64,000 nucleotides of DNA. It comes from Micromonospora sonchi (lineage in GTDB: Bacteria; Actinomycetota; Actinomycetes; Mycobacteriales; Micromonosporaceae). Below, piece after piece: positions 1 through 8,845 of this stretch. Within the stretch, counting starts at the first letter, position 1; each line of letters opens with the position of its first letter. Under the pieces are notes generated by a model. That model saw only the letters and a program-made list of their open reading frames with translations. It was not told where the DNA came from and searched no databases. The stretch spans positions 372,001 to 436,000 of the forward strand of contig NZ_BMNB01000001.1 of NCBI RefSeq assembly GCF_014646235.1, read 5' to 3'. A program made the position numbers and the translations under genes.

Positions 1-1
1 G

Positions 2-430
2 ATCGCCGGGCGGCGCAGCGAGGCGCTGGCCCCGGAGTTCGCCGCCGTCGCCGGGGTCACCGTCCTCGGCACGCTCGACGACGTGTCGGCGGCGTACGCG
101 AACGCCGCGGTGACCGTCGCTCCCGCCACCACCGGCGGCGGAGCCCAGCTGAAACTCACCGAGTCGATGTCGCGGGGGCGGTCCGTGGTGATGAGCCCCT
201 TCGCTGTGCAGGGGCTTCCGGACGCCGTACGGGATGTCGACGCCTACTGGGTGGGGGAGGACCCGCGCTCCTTCGCGAAGGCGGTTGTCGACGCGTTGCG
301 AAACCCGCCCGCCCGGCACGTGCGGGAGCACACCGGCTGGCAGTGCTGCTCGGCGCTCGACTGGTCCCGGACGGTCGGCGCGGCGGTCGGCGCGGTGGCC
401 GACCTCGCCGGTCGGCGGGCAGCATGCTGA
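2..430 (+). CDS. Glycosyltransferase, C-terminal part (runs in from before the window)
   Basis: The open frame is already running at the left edge and encodes the last 142 residues of a protein. The text TTGGGAQLKLTESMSRG, then a switch to a V-V-M-S-P strand and a later nucleotide-sugar-like helix, is the pattern of the second Rossmann domain of a GT-B (GT4) glycosyltransferase, where a Gly-rich turn and an E-S/A-M helix contact the donor sugar nucleotide. The stop codon overlaps the ATG of the next glycosyltransferase (424), so the two are translationally coupled in the polysaccharide operon. The N-terminal acceptor domain lies outside the window, so the exact family and sugar cannot be judged. 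Confidence 0.75.
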   Translation: MAGRRSEALAPEFAAVAGVTVLGTLDDVSAAYANAAVTVAPATTGGGAQLKLTESMSRGRSVVMSPFAVQGLPDAVRDVDAYWVGEDPRSFAKAVVDALRNPPARHVREHTGWQCCSALDWSRTVGAAVGAVADLAGRRAAC

Positions 431-1500
431 TCCGGCAGGTCCACCTCGTCGAGTCCGGTGGCCGGGGCGGCGTCTTCAACCATTGCGTCGAGGTCGCGGC
501 CGGCCTGACGGCGCTCGGCATGGACGTGGTCGTGCACACCGCCGAGGACTGTGACCCGGCTCCCGATTCGGTGCGCCTGTGCCGGTGCGTCGGCTGGCAC
601 CGCGCGTCGCCCCACCGGTTGGTCCGGCAGGCGAGGACGTCGGCCCGATACGTCGTCCGGACGCTGCCGCACCTGTACCGGGCGATCGATCCCGCTGACG
701 TCGTCCACATCCAAGGCCTGTTCGCGCTGACCCCGGAGCTGATCTCGGTGGCCCGGCGCCGCCAGGCAACCGTGGTCACCAGCCCGCACAACACCTTCGT
801 CCGGTCGAGCGCGCCGGGTGGGGGCCGGGCGTTGCGCAGCGCGCTGGCGGACGCCGACCGGGTCCTCGTCTACTCGGCGGCCGACCGGCACACGCTGCTG
901 CACCGGGGGGTGGCGAACGTGGCACGGGTGCCCCTGGTGCAGTGGACCCCACCCGTGGACCGGGAACTCGTCGCCCGCTGGCGCGCCGAACTGTCCCCGG
1001 ACGGCGCCCGGCTCGCGCTGCTGCCCGGCCAGGTGCGGGCCGACAAGAACCCGGAACTGTTCGTCCGGGCGCTGGCGGAGCTGCCGGGCTGGCGGGGCGC
1101 GGTGGTCGGCGAGGATCTCGGGCCGGGCCGGCAGTTGAACGCCTTGGTCACCCGGACCGGGGCGGCGGTCACCACGGACTACCGATACCTGTCCGTCGAG
1201 GACTTCACCGCGCTGGTCGCGGCTGCCGACGTCGTCGTCGCGCCGTACCAGATCGCCAGCCAGTCCGGCGTCCTGGCGGTAGCGGCCCGGTTGGGCGTGC
1301 CGACCGCCGTGGTGCCGTGCGGCGGGCTCGCCGAACTGGCCACCGTCGTCGCCCGGGACACCAGCGTCGCGGCGGTACGCGACGCCGTCCTCGCCGCGTA
1401 CGGGACCGGCGCAACGCCGCTGGACAGCGCGGATGCCGCCGGCCGCTTCCGGCACGAGTACACCCTCGCCCGGCAGCGCCGCACCGAGGGGCGGGGGTGA
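424..1500 (+). CDS. Glycosyltransferase family 4-like protein
   Basis: Predicted GT-B sugar transferase of 358 residues working at the cytoplasmic face on a lipid-linked exopolysaccharide intermediate. The ATG at 424 lies inside the end of the upstream gene and gives the typical N-terminus MLIRQVHLVESGGRGGVFNH, a first beta strand followed by a Gly-rich acceptor loop; a longer in-frame extension upstream would only re-read the neighbouring gene. The second domain holds LLPGQVRADKNPELFVRAL and, near residues 270-295, APYQIASQSGVLAVAARLGV, the donor-binding helix. It ends in a GTGA overlap with the next glycosyltransferase. The sugar transferred is unknown. Confidence 0.85.
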   Translation: MLIRQVHLVESGGRGGVFNHCVEVAAGLTALGMDVVVHTAEDCDPAPDSVRLCRCVGWHRASPHRLVRQARTSARYVVRTLPHLYRAIDPADVVHIQGLFALTPELISVARRRQATVVTSPHNTFVRSSAPGGGRALRSALADADRVLVYSAADRHTLLHRGVANVARVPLVQWTPPVDRELVARWRAELSPDGARLALLPGQVRADKNPELFVRALAELPGWRGAVVGEDLGPGRQLNALVTRTGAAVTTDYRYLSVEDFTALVAAADVVVAPYQIASQSGVLAVAARLGVPTAVVPCGGLAELATVVARDTSVAAVRDAVLAAYGTGATPLDSADAAGRFRHEYTLARQRRTEGRG

Positions 1501-2582
1501 GCAGCGAGTTGTCCACGTTGACGGTCACGATGGTCTCCGTCTCGGACACCGCCGGTGGCGCCGAGGCGCACACCGTGGCACTGGGTCAGGGGCTGCGACA
1601 GCGGGACCACCACGTTCTCCTGTACGGGCGGTGTCCCGGCTGGACGGAACAGGGCCTCGACCGACGAGAAATCGCGCTCGGGCCGAAGTGGTCGCGCCGC
1701 ACGATGGCCGCCGGGGTCCTGCGGGTGCCCGTGGAACGGCACAGGACCCGGAGAATCGCCGACGCCTCGGTCTACCACCTCCAGTTCAAGCGGGAACAGA
1801 TCGCCCTGACCGGGCCGCTGTCCCGGCGGGCGCCGGTGGTCTGGACCGAGCACGGGCGGTGGCTGGGTGGCCCGGCCGGCCGCCTGCTGCTGACGGGCTA
1901 CGCGCGCGCCGCCGGAAACGTCTCCCGGGTGGTCTGCGTCAGCGCGGCGGTGGCCGACGACCTGGCACCGGTGATCGGTCGGGACAAGCTGATCGTGGTG
2001 CCGAACGCGATCGACACCGCGCGGTACGTCGCCCCACCGGCGGCGGCTCGGGCGGCGCTGCGCGAGCGGCTGCTCCCGAGTCGGTTCCACGAGCGCCGGG
2101 TCGCGATCCTCGCCGCCCGGCTGCACGCCGCCAAGCGCCACGACCGGGCGATCGCGGCCGCGCTGGCCAGTGGGAGCGCCCTGATGGTGGTCGGCGACGG
2201 GCCGGACCGTACGCGGCTGGAGCGGCTCGCCGCGGGCAGCGCCGACGTGCACTTCACCGGTCACCGCGACGACGTGCCCGATCTGCTCGCCGCCGCTGAC
2301 CTTTACCTCTATTGTGGGGCCGCGACCGACGGCACACCGACCAGTGTCCTCGAGGCCGCCGCTGCCGGGCTGCCGATCGTGGCGTTCCACGACGATCCCG
2401 GCACCGAACTGGTGCCGCACTGCGGCGGTCTGCTGATCACGGAACCGGCGGAGCTGTCGCCTGAGCGGGCGGCGGCGCTCGATGACCAGCGGGGCAGCGG
2501 GGTGGCGTACGTCGAGCGGCGGCACGGCCGCGAGACCTGGCTTGACGCGTACGAACAGGTTTTCCGGGAGTGTTCCCGGTGA
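1497..2582 (+). CDS. Glycosyltransferase family 4
   Basis: 361-residue GT-B glycosyltransferase. GTG at 1497 was chosen because it forms a GTGA overlap with the previous stop and starts the protein just before the first beta strand. DTAGGAEAHTVALGQGL (about residues 13-29) is the classic GGAE acceptor-domain loop of GT4 enzymes. The C-terminal domain has ILAARLHAAKRHDRA and, near residues 276-298, the E-x7-type donor motif TDGTPTSVLEAAAAGLPIV. It is the third consecutive glycosyltransferase of the operon and its stop again overlaps the next gene, the flippase, consistent with assembly and export of one repeat unit. Donor and acceptor are not predictable. Confidence 0.88.
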   Translation: MSSELSTLTVTMVSVSDTAGGAEAHTVALGQGLRQRDHHVLLYGRCPGWTEQGLDRREIALGPKWSRRTMAAGVLRVPVERHRTRRIADASVYHLQFKREQIALTGPLSRRAPVVWTEHGRWLGGPAGRLLLTGYARAAGNVSRVVCVSAAVADDLAPVIGRDKLIVVPNAIDTARYVAPPAAARAALRERLLPSRFHERRVAILAARLHAAKRHDRAIAAALASGSALMVVGDGPDRTRLERLAAGSADVHFTGHRDDVPDLLAAADLYLYCGAATDGTPTSVLEAAAAGLPIVAFHDDPGTELVPHCGGLLITEPAELSPERAAALDDQRGSGVAYVERRHGRETWLDAYEQVFRECSR

Positions 2583-4084
2583 CCTCGCCGGAAGCGGCCA
2601 CGACCGGGCCCGGCGGCCGGGAAGTCGCGCCGGCCGGCACCGCCCCGGCGGCTGACCAGGGCGTCTCGAACGGCTCGCGATCCGCGCGTGGCCTGAGCAT
2701 GGCCACGCTGGTTTCCCTCGGGCTGCGGCTGGTCGGCCTGGTCGTGGGTATGGCGACCACGTCCGTGCTCGCCCGCTACCTGAACCCCGAGGGGTACGGC
2801 CTCTTCGCCCTTGCGCTCACCCTCGGTACGGCGGCGGCGCAGGTCGCCGACATGGGCACCACGATCACGGTGAGTTCCCGGATCGCGCGTGAGAAGGCGG
2901 CCGCCGGCCGCATCCTGAGCACGGGGCTGCTCATCCGCACCTCGGCGGCGCTGGCGATGGCCGTCGTCCTGCTCGTGCTGGCCGCCCAGGGGGCGTTCGG
3001 TGGGTCCAGCGCGATCGTCAGCGTCATCGCGGTCGCCACCCCGCTCTCCGCCGCCGCCATCCTCACCGCCGGGGCCACCGCCCGTTTCCGCCCTGAGGTG
3101 TCGGCCATCCTCGCTCTCGTCCAGGGCCTCCTCTGGCTGGCCGCGGTCGTTGTCATCGCCCGCATCGACGGCGACGTCGTCCTGCTCGCCTGGCTTTTCG
3201 TCGCCGTCGTCACGGTGCAGACCGGCATCGGTGTGCTGATCAACCGGCGGCTGGTGCCACTCGGCCGACCGTCCTGGGCGGAGGCGGGCCGGATCTTCGC
3301 GTTGAGCTGGCCGCTGGCGATCAGCTCACTGGCGGTCATGGCCTACTACCGCCTCGGTTCGGTGGTGCTGTTCCACCTTCAGGGGGCCGCCGAGGTCGGC
3401 TACTACTCGGCCGCCTACAAGTTCCTGGATGTCGCCCAACTCGGACCGGCCATGCTGGTGGCTCCGTTGCTGCCGCTGGTGGCGACCAGCCTCGCCATGA
3501 GCGCCCAGCGCCGAGAACTGCTTCTCAGCCTGGCGACGCGTACCGGTGTGGTGATCGGTGTGGGCACGGCGGTTCTGCTCATCGCGCTCGCGCCCGCCCT
3601 CGTCGCCTACCTCTACGGCGACGACTACACCCCGGCGGTCCGGCCGCTGATCCTGCTCGCCGTGGCCTTCGTCGGCGTCACGATGGGCTACGTCGGCACG
3701 ACGATCTGTTCGGCGCTCGGCATGGTCCGGCCGGTCGCGGTGTTGACGGTCTCGGTGGCGGTGGCCAACCTCGCGGCGCAGTTCTGGGCGTGCGCCCGGT
3801 GGGGAGCGACGGGCGCGGCGGCGGTCGCGGCCGGCACCGAACTGGTCATCGGCGTCGGGACGTGTCTGCTGGCCGCCCGGGCGATGACGTCGCGACTGCC
3901 CGTCCGGGAACTGACGAGCGTGTGGGTCGCCGGAGCCGCCACGATCGCCGTGCTGTGGTCGGTCCGGCTGCCGTGGCCGGTCGAGGCGGTGCTGGCCGCC
4001 GGCATGTTCGGTACGGCGGTGCTGCTCACCCGGGCGCTCACCGTGGCGGACCTCAAACGGGTGCTGTCCCGCCGGGCACTCTGA
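2579..4084 (+). CDS. Wzx-type polysaccharide flippase (MOP superfamily)
   Basis: Integral membrane protein of about 501 residues with a hydrophilic N-terminal tail of about 40 residues followed by 12-14 predicted membrane helices. The start of the first bundle (SLGLRLVGLVVGMATTSVLARYL, then PEGYGLFALA) matches Wzx/RfbX translocases, which flip undecaprenyl-linked repeat units across the cytoplasmic membrane. GTG at 2579 makes a GTGA overlap with the upstream stop and has GGGAG eight bases before it; an in-frame GTG nine bases upstream (2570) is possible. It follows three glycosyltransferases on the same strand and ends convergently against a minus-strand beta-helix gene with an 11-bp gap. Confidence 0.88.
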   Translation: MTSPEAATTGPGGREVAPAGTAPAADQGVSNGSRSARGLSMATLVSLGLRLVGLVVGMATTSVLARYLNPEGYGLFALALTLGTAAAQVADMGTTITVSSRIAREKAAAGRILSTGLLIRTSAALAMAVVLLVLAAQGAFGGSSAIVSVIAVATPLSAAAILTAGATARFRPEVSAILALVQGLLWLAAVVVIARIDGDVVLLAWLFVAVVTVQTGIGVLINRRLVPLGRPSWAEAGRIFALSWPLAISSLAVMAYYRLGSVVLFHLQGAAEVGYYSAAYKFLDVAQLGPAMLVAPLLPLVATSLAMSAQRRELLLSLATRTGVVIGVGTAVLLIALAPALVAYLYGDDYTPAVRPLILLAVAFVGVTMGYVGTTICSALGMVRPVAVLTVSVAVANLAAQFWACARWGATGAAAVAAGTELVIGVGTCLLAARAMTSRLPVRELTSVWVAGAATIAVLWSVRLPWPVEAVLAAGMFGTAVLLTRALTVADLKRVLSRRAL

Positions 4085-4095
4085 CCGGTCGCCGG

Positions 4096-5814
4096 TCAGT
4101 AGGTGGCGCCGGTGTGCAGGTGCTGCCAGGTCAGGCCGGCGCAGACCACCGGCCCGACTCCGCACGGCAGCTCGGCGTTGGTGTTGGTGGCCGTGCTGCC
4201 GTCGGCCCGTACCAGCCGGCTGACGTCCACCGCCAGGTCCACCACGTACGAGGTCACCGATCCGCCCGGGCCGACCGTCACCCCCTCCGAGTCGGGAGCG
4301 GTTCGCAGCGTGTCGCCCCGGACCACCGTTGCACCCGACCGGCGTACGCGCGCCACGCCACCGGTGGTGTCCTCGATGATGACGCGCGACAGCCGCAGTT
4401 CGGTGCGGGTGTTCAGGTCCGCCAGCCACGACTTGCCAGCCGTCCGCACGTTGCTGAAAACCACCTGCGGCAGGACATGGGTGGCCGCCGTCGCGGAAAC
4501 CAGACCACCACCCCGGCCGGCGGCCCCCGTGTCGGAGATGCTCGCCCGGCGTACCGTGGCGTGCCTTTCCCAGTGCGGCAGTTCCAGCAGGTAGCTGTCA
4601 CCGGGCGTTGCGGCGCTGACCCGGTGCACGGTCAGCTCGTCCACCGCGCCGGCGACCTGGAGGACCGAGGCGCCGGGGTCGGACGCGGCGACCGCCAGCC
4701 GGTCCACCCGGAGCTGCTGGACCCGGGCGGTGGGATCGACGCGTACGACCGGCCCGGCGCCGAGATGTGTCGCCTCGACACCCTCGACGGTCAGCTCCGG
4801 AAAGATCGCGGCGGCCAGCGGTGAGACCCGAACCAGCGCGCCGTCCGCAGCCGGGTCGGCGAAGGTGAGCCCTCGGATGCGCAGGCGGCCGACGTTCGAG
4901 CCGTTGACGTACACGACGTGTCGACCGGGGACGGTGGCCGCGGAGACCTGCTCCACCACCAACTCGTTTACCTGACCGCCGGTGGTACGCCACTCCGCGG
5001 TGTCGTCACCGACCCAGACGACATTGTTGTGGGCCAGACCGGCCACCTTGCGGACGGTGGTGCGCAGCGCCGCGGTCTCCGGCGAACCGCCGAGCACCTT
5101 GACCAGCGCCGCGGCCGAGGTGACGTCGATGTCCTCGATCACCGTGTCCACGACCGGCCCCGAGACGTCGTCGTACGACTGCCAGTCGCGAGGCGTGATG
5201 GCGACCGTGTCGTCGCCCGTGGTCCCTCGGATCGTGGCGACCCTGGTCCGGAGGGCCGGCCCCTGGATGTGCACCCCGTCGGAGCGTACGTCGAACCGGA
5301 TCTGGCTGACGGTGGCGTCGGTGACGTCACCCAGGGAGATCGCGTACTTGTCGCCGGAGGTCCGCACCGCCAGCCGCTGCAGCACGAGGTGGTCCACCCG
5401 CCGGAACAGCAGTGTGTGCAGGTCGATGCCGCTGCCGCCGACCCCCTCGGCGCGGACCCAGATGCCGCCGATGACCGTGATGTTCCGGTCTCGGTCGCCA
5501 CCGACGACGGCTGGGTTGGTGAGCAGGTTGCAACCGCTGCCCGTGGTCAGCGTGACCGTGCATCCCGCCATCACCAGGATCGTCCCGCTGTGCACCAGGA
5601 GCGGACCACTGACCTGGTACCGGGCGCCCCGGCGCCCCTGGACGAGGCCACCCGCGCCGGCGCGGAGGGCGGTGTTGAGCGCGGCGGTGTCGTCGCCGCC
5701 GGAGGGCGCCGGCAGCACGACTCGCCGGCGGCGCGGAGCGTCACCGGCCAGGACCGTACCGCCGACCAGGACCGCGCCGCCGGCGACGGCGAGCAGTCTG
5801 CGGCGGGTGATCAT
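4096..5814 (-). CDS. Tat-exported right-handed beta-helix (pectate-lyase-fold) protein
   Basis: 572 residues. The N-terminus MITRRRLLAVAGGAVLVGG is a twin-arginine signal, so the protein should be exported folded. After it comes GGDDTAALNTALRAGAGG, the opening found in glycosyl-hydrolase-28/pectate-lyase-3 style beta-helix proteins, then many short beta strands with T-V, I-R and L-R steps through to the C-terminus. ATG at 5814 has GGAG six to seven bases upstream; an in-frame ATG at 5895 would put 27 residues before the Tat signal and has no clear ribosome site. It sits inside the polysaccharide locus on the opposite strand and could trim, cleave or bind the polymer. No catalytic residues could be assigned, so activity is inference. 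Confidence 0.75.
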   Translation of the reverse strand: MITRRRLLAVAGGAVLVGGTVLAGDAPRRRRVVLPAPSGGDDTAALNTALRAGAGGLVQGRRGARYQVSGPLLVHSGTILVMAGCTVTLTTGSGCNLLTNPAVVGGDRDRNITVIGGIWVRAEGVGGSGIDLHTLLFRRVDHLVLQRLAVRTSGDKYAISLGDVTDATVSQIRFDVRSDGVHIQGPALRTRVATIRGTTGDDTVAITPRDWQSYDDVSGPVVDTVIEDIDVTSAAALVKVLGGSPETAALRTTVRKVAGLAHNNVVWVGDDTAEWRTTGGQVNELVVEQVSAATVPGRHVVYVNGSNVGRLRIRGLTFADPAADGALVRVSPLAAAIFPELTVEGVEATHLGAGPVVRVDPTARVQQLRVDRLAVAASDPGASVLQVAGAVDELTVHRVSAATPGDSYLLELPHWERHATVRRASISDTGAAGRGGGLVSATAATHVLPQVVFSNVRTAGKSWLADLNTRTELRLSRVIIEDTTGGVARVRRSGATVVRGDTLRTAPDSEGVTVGPGGSVTSYVVDLAVDVSRLVRADGSTATNTNAELPCGVGPVVCAGLTWQHLHTGATY

Positions 5815-6150
5815 CTCGGCTCCGGTGGTGTCGACGACCTCGACGGGAGACCGTGGCGAGGCGTCCGGTCGGGAAGCGGGACGTGTCGCGGGCATCGTAC
5901 TGAAATCCGGTGTCCAGGGCGCCCGCCGGGCGCAACTTCGCCACAACGCTCGTCGTCGAGCCTGATACTGTGTGCCGCGACGGTCCCAGCGCCGTGATGT
6001 TCGACTCACCACAATGTACGGCCGCCCTGGTCACCTGGCGCCTCGGTTGTGGTCGTCCGGCGACCGTCACGGCTACCGGTCCGGCAGAGTTGTCAGTGGG
6101 TTCCGGGCCGTGGCCGGCCGGTGGAACCGGGTCACGGGGCGAAGGCGGCG
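5815..6150. other. Divergent intergenic region between beta-helix gene and Wzy-like gene
   Basis: About 336 bases with no convincing gene. It must hold promoters for the minus-strand beta-helix gene and probably for the Wzy-like gene on the plus strand. A weak -10-like GATACT lies near 5964 on the plus strand, but no matching -35 hexamer stood out. Open frames that cross the region have no plausible start or composition and look like shadows. Confidence 0.4.
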
Positions 6151-7923
6151 ATGGGTTCCAGAGCAACGTCGACTGGTTCGGCCACCGACACCGATCTGCA
6201 CACCTCGGCGCAGCCCGTGGGCCGACCGCAGCCGCCTGACGATCCAGGGCGCGGGCCGCACCCGGTCCGGCGGGCCCTCCGTCCCCTGGCTGCCACCGCG
6301 CGACACCCGCTCGGCTGGGCGTCGTTCGCGGTGGCGGCGTTCTCCGCCGCGTACCTCGCCTGGGCGCTGCCGTCACCCGTGGGGATCGTCCTCGCGGTCG
6401 CGCTGCCACTGCTGGTGCTCCGCCTGCCCGTGACGGGGATCGTGCTGGTGGCCGTGCTCGCGCAGGAGATCAAGCCCAACGGGCGATTCGGGGAGCTGAC
6501 CACGCTGGGACACCAGTTGCTGATCAGCACCGGGAAGATCCCGATCATCCTGCCGCTCGCGCTGACGGCCGCGCTCGCAGCCGCCGCACGCTGGTGGCCC
6601 GCGCAGCGGCCCCGGCTCCGTTCCCCCGGCGGGATGCTGATCGGGATCGCCGCATGCCTCGTCGTCGTGGCCACCGGGGTCGGCCTGCTGCACGGCCAGT
6701 CGGTCTTCTCGGCCGTCAACCAGAACGCCCGGCCCTTCGTCCTGTTGTTGCTCGGGCTCGTCATCGGGATGAGTCTCCGGTGGCTACCGGACGACCGGAA
6801 GTGGTTGCCGCTGACGGTCGGAGCGGCGCTGACCGTCCTGCTCGTCGCGGCGGCGGTTGCCATCCCGCTCGGGGAGATCGCCGACGAGCGGCTCAGTGCC
6901 TACTTCGTCTACTACGACTCGGCGTTGCCCGCGATCGCGGCGGCGGTCTCCATCGGCATGCTCGGGTACGCCGGATGGCGCTGGGACTGGCGGCACCTGA
7001 CCGTCGCGGTCGTGGCACCGCTACTGGTCGTCATCAGTTTCCGGCGGAGCGTCTGGCTCGCGGCCCTGGTCGTCGTCATCGCCGCCCTCGTGCTCACCTG
7101 GGCGCGCTGGCGGCGGACGCTGCAGCAGCTCGCGTTCGCGGGCGTCGTGGTGGCGGCGGTGGTGTTCGCCGCACCGGGCCTGGCCGGTGATGTCGGTCTG
7201 CGTAGCGCGGGAAGCCTCGAACTCGCCGGCGGCGAAACCGCCGCGCCGCCCACCCCGAGCGCCCCGCCGGCGAGCGAACCGCCTGCGGCCAGTGAGCCGC
7301 CCGCGAGTCAATCTGCCGCCCCGAGCGCATCCCCGGCGGGCGAACCGCCCGCCGCGAGCCCATCGCCGGCGATCAGCGAGCCGGCCGGCGGACCGGCCGC
7401 GCAGAGCGAGGCGCCACAGCCTACCGAGCAGGCCTCCTCGCCCGACCCGACCGAGCCGCCCGCCGCCACGCCCACGCCCAGTCCCACGTCGGCGAGCGCC
7501 GAGCACCAGGCGGCCTCGACCAGTGGCCACCTCGACGACCTCCGCATCGGCTGGGAGCAGGTACGCGCGAACGTCTGGACCGGGATCGGCCCGCTCGCGC
7601 CGCAGCTTCCCGGCGTGGCCGCCGACCAGGCCGAGCGGATCTACGTGCACAACCAACTGTTGCAGGACTGGCTGCGCTACGGGCCGCTGGCGCCGCTGCT
7701 CGTCGTGCTCTTCTTCGTGGTCGCCGGCCTGGTGGCGCTGGCCCGCCTGCGCGACCCCGACAGTGACCTGGTGAGTCGGGTGACCGCCGCCTTCTGCCTG
7801 ATCGCGCCGCCGTGTCTGATGACCGCACCGTTCCTGTCCGAGACGAGCCGGTGGCCACTGGTGACGGGCATCGCGGCCGGCATCCTCGTCTGCCAGGCAG
7901 GGTTCCAGCGCGGCGTACGGTAG
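6151..7923 (+). CDS. O-antigen ligase/polymerase-like (Wzy/WaaL) membrane protein with Pro/Ala/Ser-rich loop
   Basis: 590-residue polytopic membrane protein. After an approximately 45-residue cytoplasmic tail come about ten membrane helices. The late segment YVHNQLLQDWLRYGPLAP is the H-N-x-x-L, x-W, x-x-G pattern of the O-antigen ligase/polymerase family, which joins repeat units or ligates polymer on the outer face of the membrane. Residues about 358-458 form a low-complexity Ala/Pro/Ser/Glu stretch placed in the large extracytoplasmic loop just ahead of that motif. ATG at 6151 was chosen as the first start after the intergenic region with a typical N-terminus. Lying between Wzx and more glycosyltransferases, it is the probable Wzy polymerase; a ligase role is the alternative. 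Confidence 0.82.
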   Translation: MGSRATSTGSATDTDLHTSAQPVGRPQPPDDPGRGPHPVRRALRPLAATARHPLGWASFAVAAFSAAYLAWALPSPVGIVLAVALPLLVLRLPVTGIVLVAVLAQEIKPNGRFGELTTLGHQLLISTGKIPIILPLALTAALAAAARWWPAQRPRLRSPGGMLIGIAACLVVVATGVGLLHGQSVFSAVNQNARPFVLLLLGLVIGMSLRWLPDDRKWLPLTVGAALTVLLVAAAVAIPLGEIADERLSAYFVYYDSALPAIAAAVSIGMLGYAGWRWDWRHLTVAVVAPLLVVISFRRSVWLAALVVVIAALVLTWARWRRTLQQLAFAGVVVAAVVFAAPGLAGDVGLRSAGSLELAGGETAAPPTPSAPPASEPPAASEPPASQSAAPSASPAGEPPAASPSPAISEPAGGPAAQSEAPQPTEQASSPDPTEPPAATPTPSPTSASAEHQAASTSGHLDDLRIGWEQVRANVWTGIGPLAPQLPGVAADQAERIYVHNQLLQDWLRYGPLAPLLVVLFFVVAGLVALARLRDPDSDLVSRVTAAFCLIAPPCLMTAPFLSETSRWPLVTGIAAGILVCQAGFQRGVR

Positions 7924-7942
7924 GCCCGGTGCGGAGACCAGG

Positions 7943-8845
7943 GTGACAGGGGTGCCGACGCCAGGGAGTGAGGTGGAGCGCCCGTACGGGTCCGTGGTCT
8001 CGGTGGTGGTACCCACCCGGAACCGTAGCGAGCTCGCCGAGACCAGAGCCCGGTGGGCCCTGGCACAACCGAACGTGCGCGAGGTGGTCTTCGTGATCGA
8101 CGGGAGCGCCGACGACACCGAGGACCGGCTGCGCGGTCTCGCGGATCAGGACGGCCGGCTCCGCCTCCTCGTCAACGAGCGCAACGTGGGCCCCCCGAAG
8201 GCCAAGAACATGGGGATCGACGCCACTACCTCGGATTGGGTGTTCGTCATCGACGACGACGACGTGCCCAGCGGGAATCTGATCGTCGAACTCCTCCGAG
8301 TCGCCGACGAAACGGGCGCGGACATCGTCGGCGTGCCGTGGTTCAATCTCGGCACGGCGCAGGACGTGGCGGAGGCGATCGCGCGAGCACCCAGAGCGGC
8401 CAACGGGCCGCAACTCGACCGGCCCGGGATCTTCCCTGAAACGCCCTGGTCCCCGTGCGTGTGGATGCCCGCCAACGCACTGTTTCGCCGGTCCGTCTTC
8501 GACGTCGTCAGGTACGACGAGGCGTACACCGGCAACTTCTACCGGGAGGAGACGGACCTCTACGTCTCGGCGGCGCGGGCGGGCTACCGGGTCCTGGTGA
8601 CGGACCGGGGTTACACCTACGTGCGCTCGCGGCGCGGCGGCGGCATCGAGCGGCAGGCCAAGCTCCGGTACGAGTACTCGGTAATCCGCAATAACTGGTA
8701 CTTCCTGCGCAAACACGGCGCCTGGTTGCGCGAGCAAGGGCTGATCCGCCGGTCAGGTCACGAACATGTGTCGCTGATCGTCCGAAGGCTGAGGCCGCTC
8801 GCCCGCGCCGCTGGACGGCGCCTCACCGGGAGGGTGCGACGATGA
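7943..8845 (+). CDS. Glycosyltransferase family 2
   Basis: 300-residue GT-A glycosyltransferase. SVVVPTRNRSELAE (about residues 17-30) is the nucleotide-binding start of GT2, and VFVIDDDDVPSG near residues 101-111 supplies the metal-binding D-x-D. Later PFPETP-like and FYREETDLYVSAARAGYRV segments match the acceptor side, where an E/D pair acts as the base. GTG at 7943 follows the preceding gene by 19 bases; GGAG lies upstream at about 7933. The stop overlaps the ATG of the following GT4 gene (8842), so both are in one transcript. Sugar specificity is unknown. Confidence 0.88.
   Translation: MTGVPTPGSEVERPYGSVVSVVVPTRNRSELAETRARWALAQPNVREVVFVIDGSADDTEDRLRGLADQDGRLRLLVNERNVGPPKAKNMGIDATTSDWVFVIDDDDVPSGNLIVELLRVADETGADIVGVPWFNLGTAQDVAEAIARAPRAANGPQLDRPGIFPETPWSPCVWMPANALFRRSVFDVVRYDEAYTGNFYREETDLYVSAARAGYRVLVTDRGYTYVRSRRGGGIERQAKLRYEYSVIRNNWYFLRKHGAWLREQGLIRRSGHEHVSLIVRRLRPLARAAGRRLTGRVRR

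Noticed and set aside
244..1455. Long antisense open frame of about 400 codons over the glycosyltransferase genes
   Set aside because: Arg/Gly-rich shadow of the real plus-strand gene with no domain; common in GC-rich DNA.
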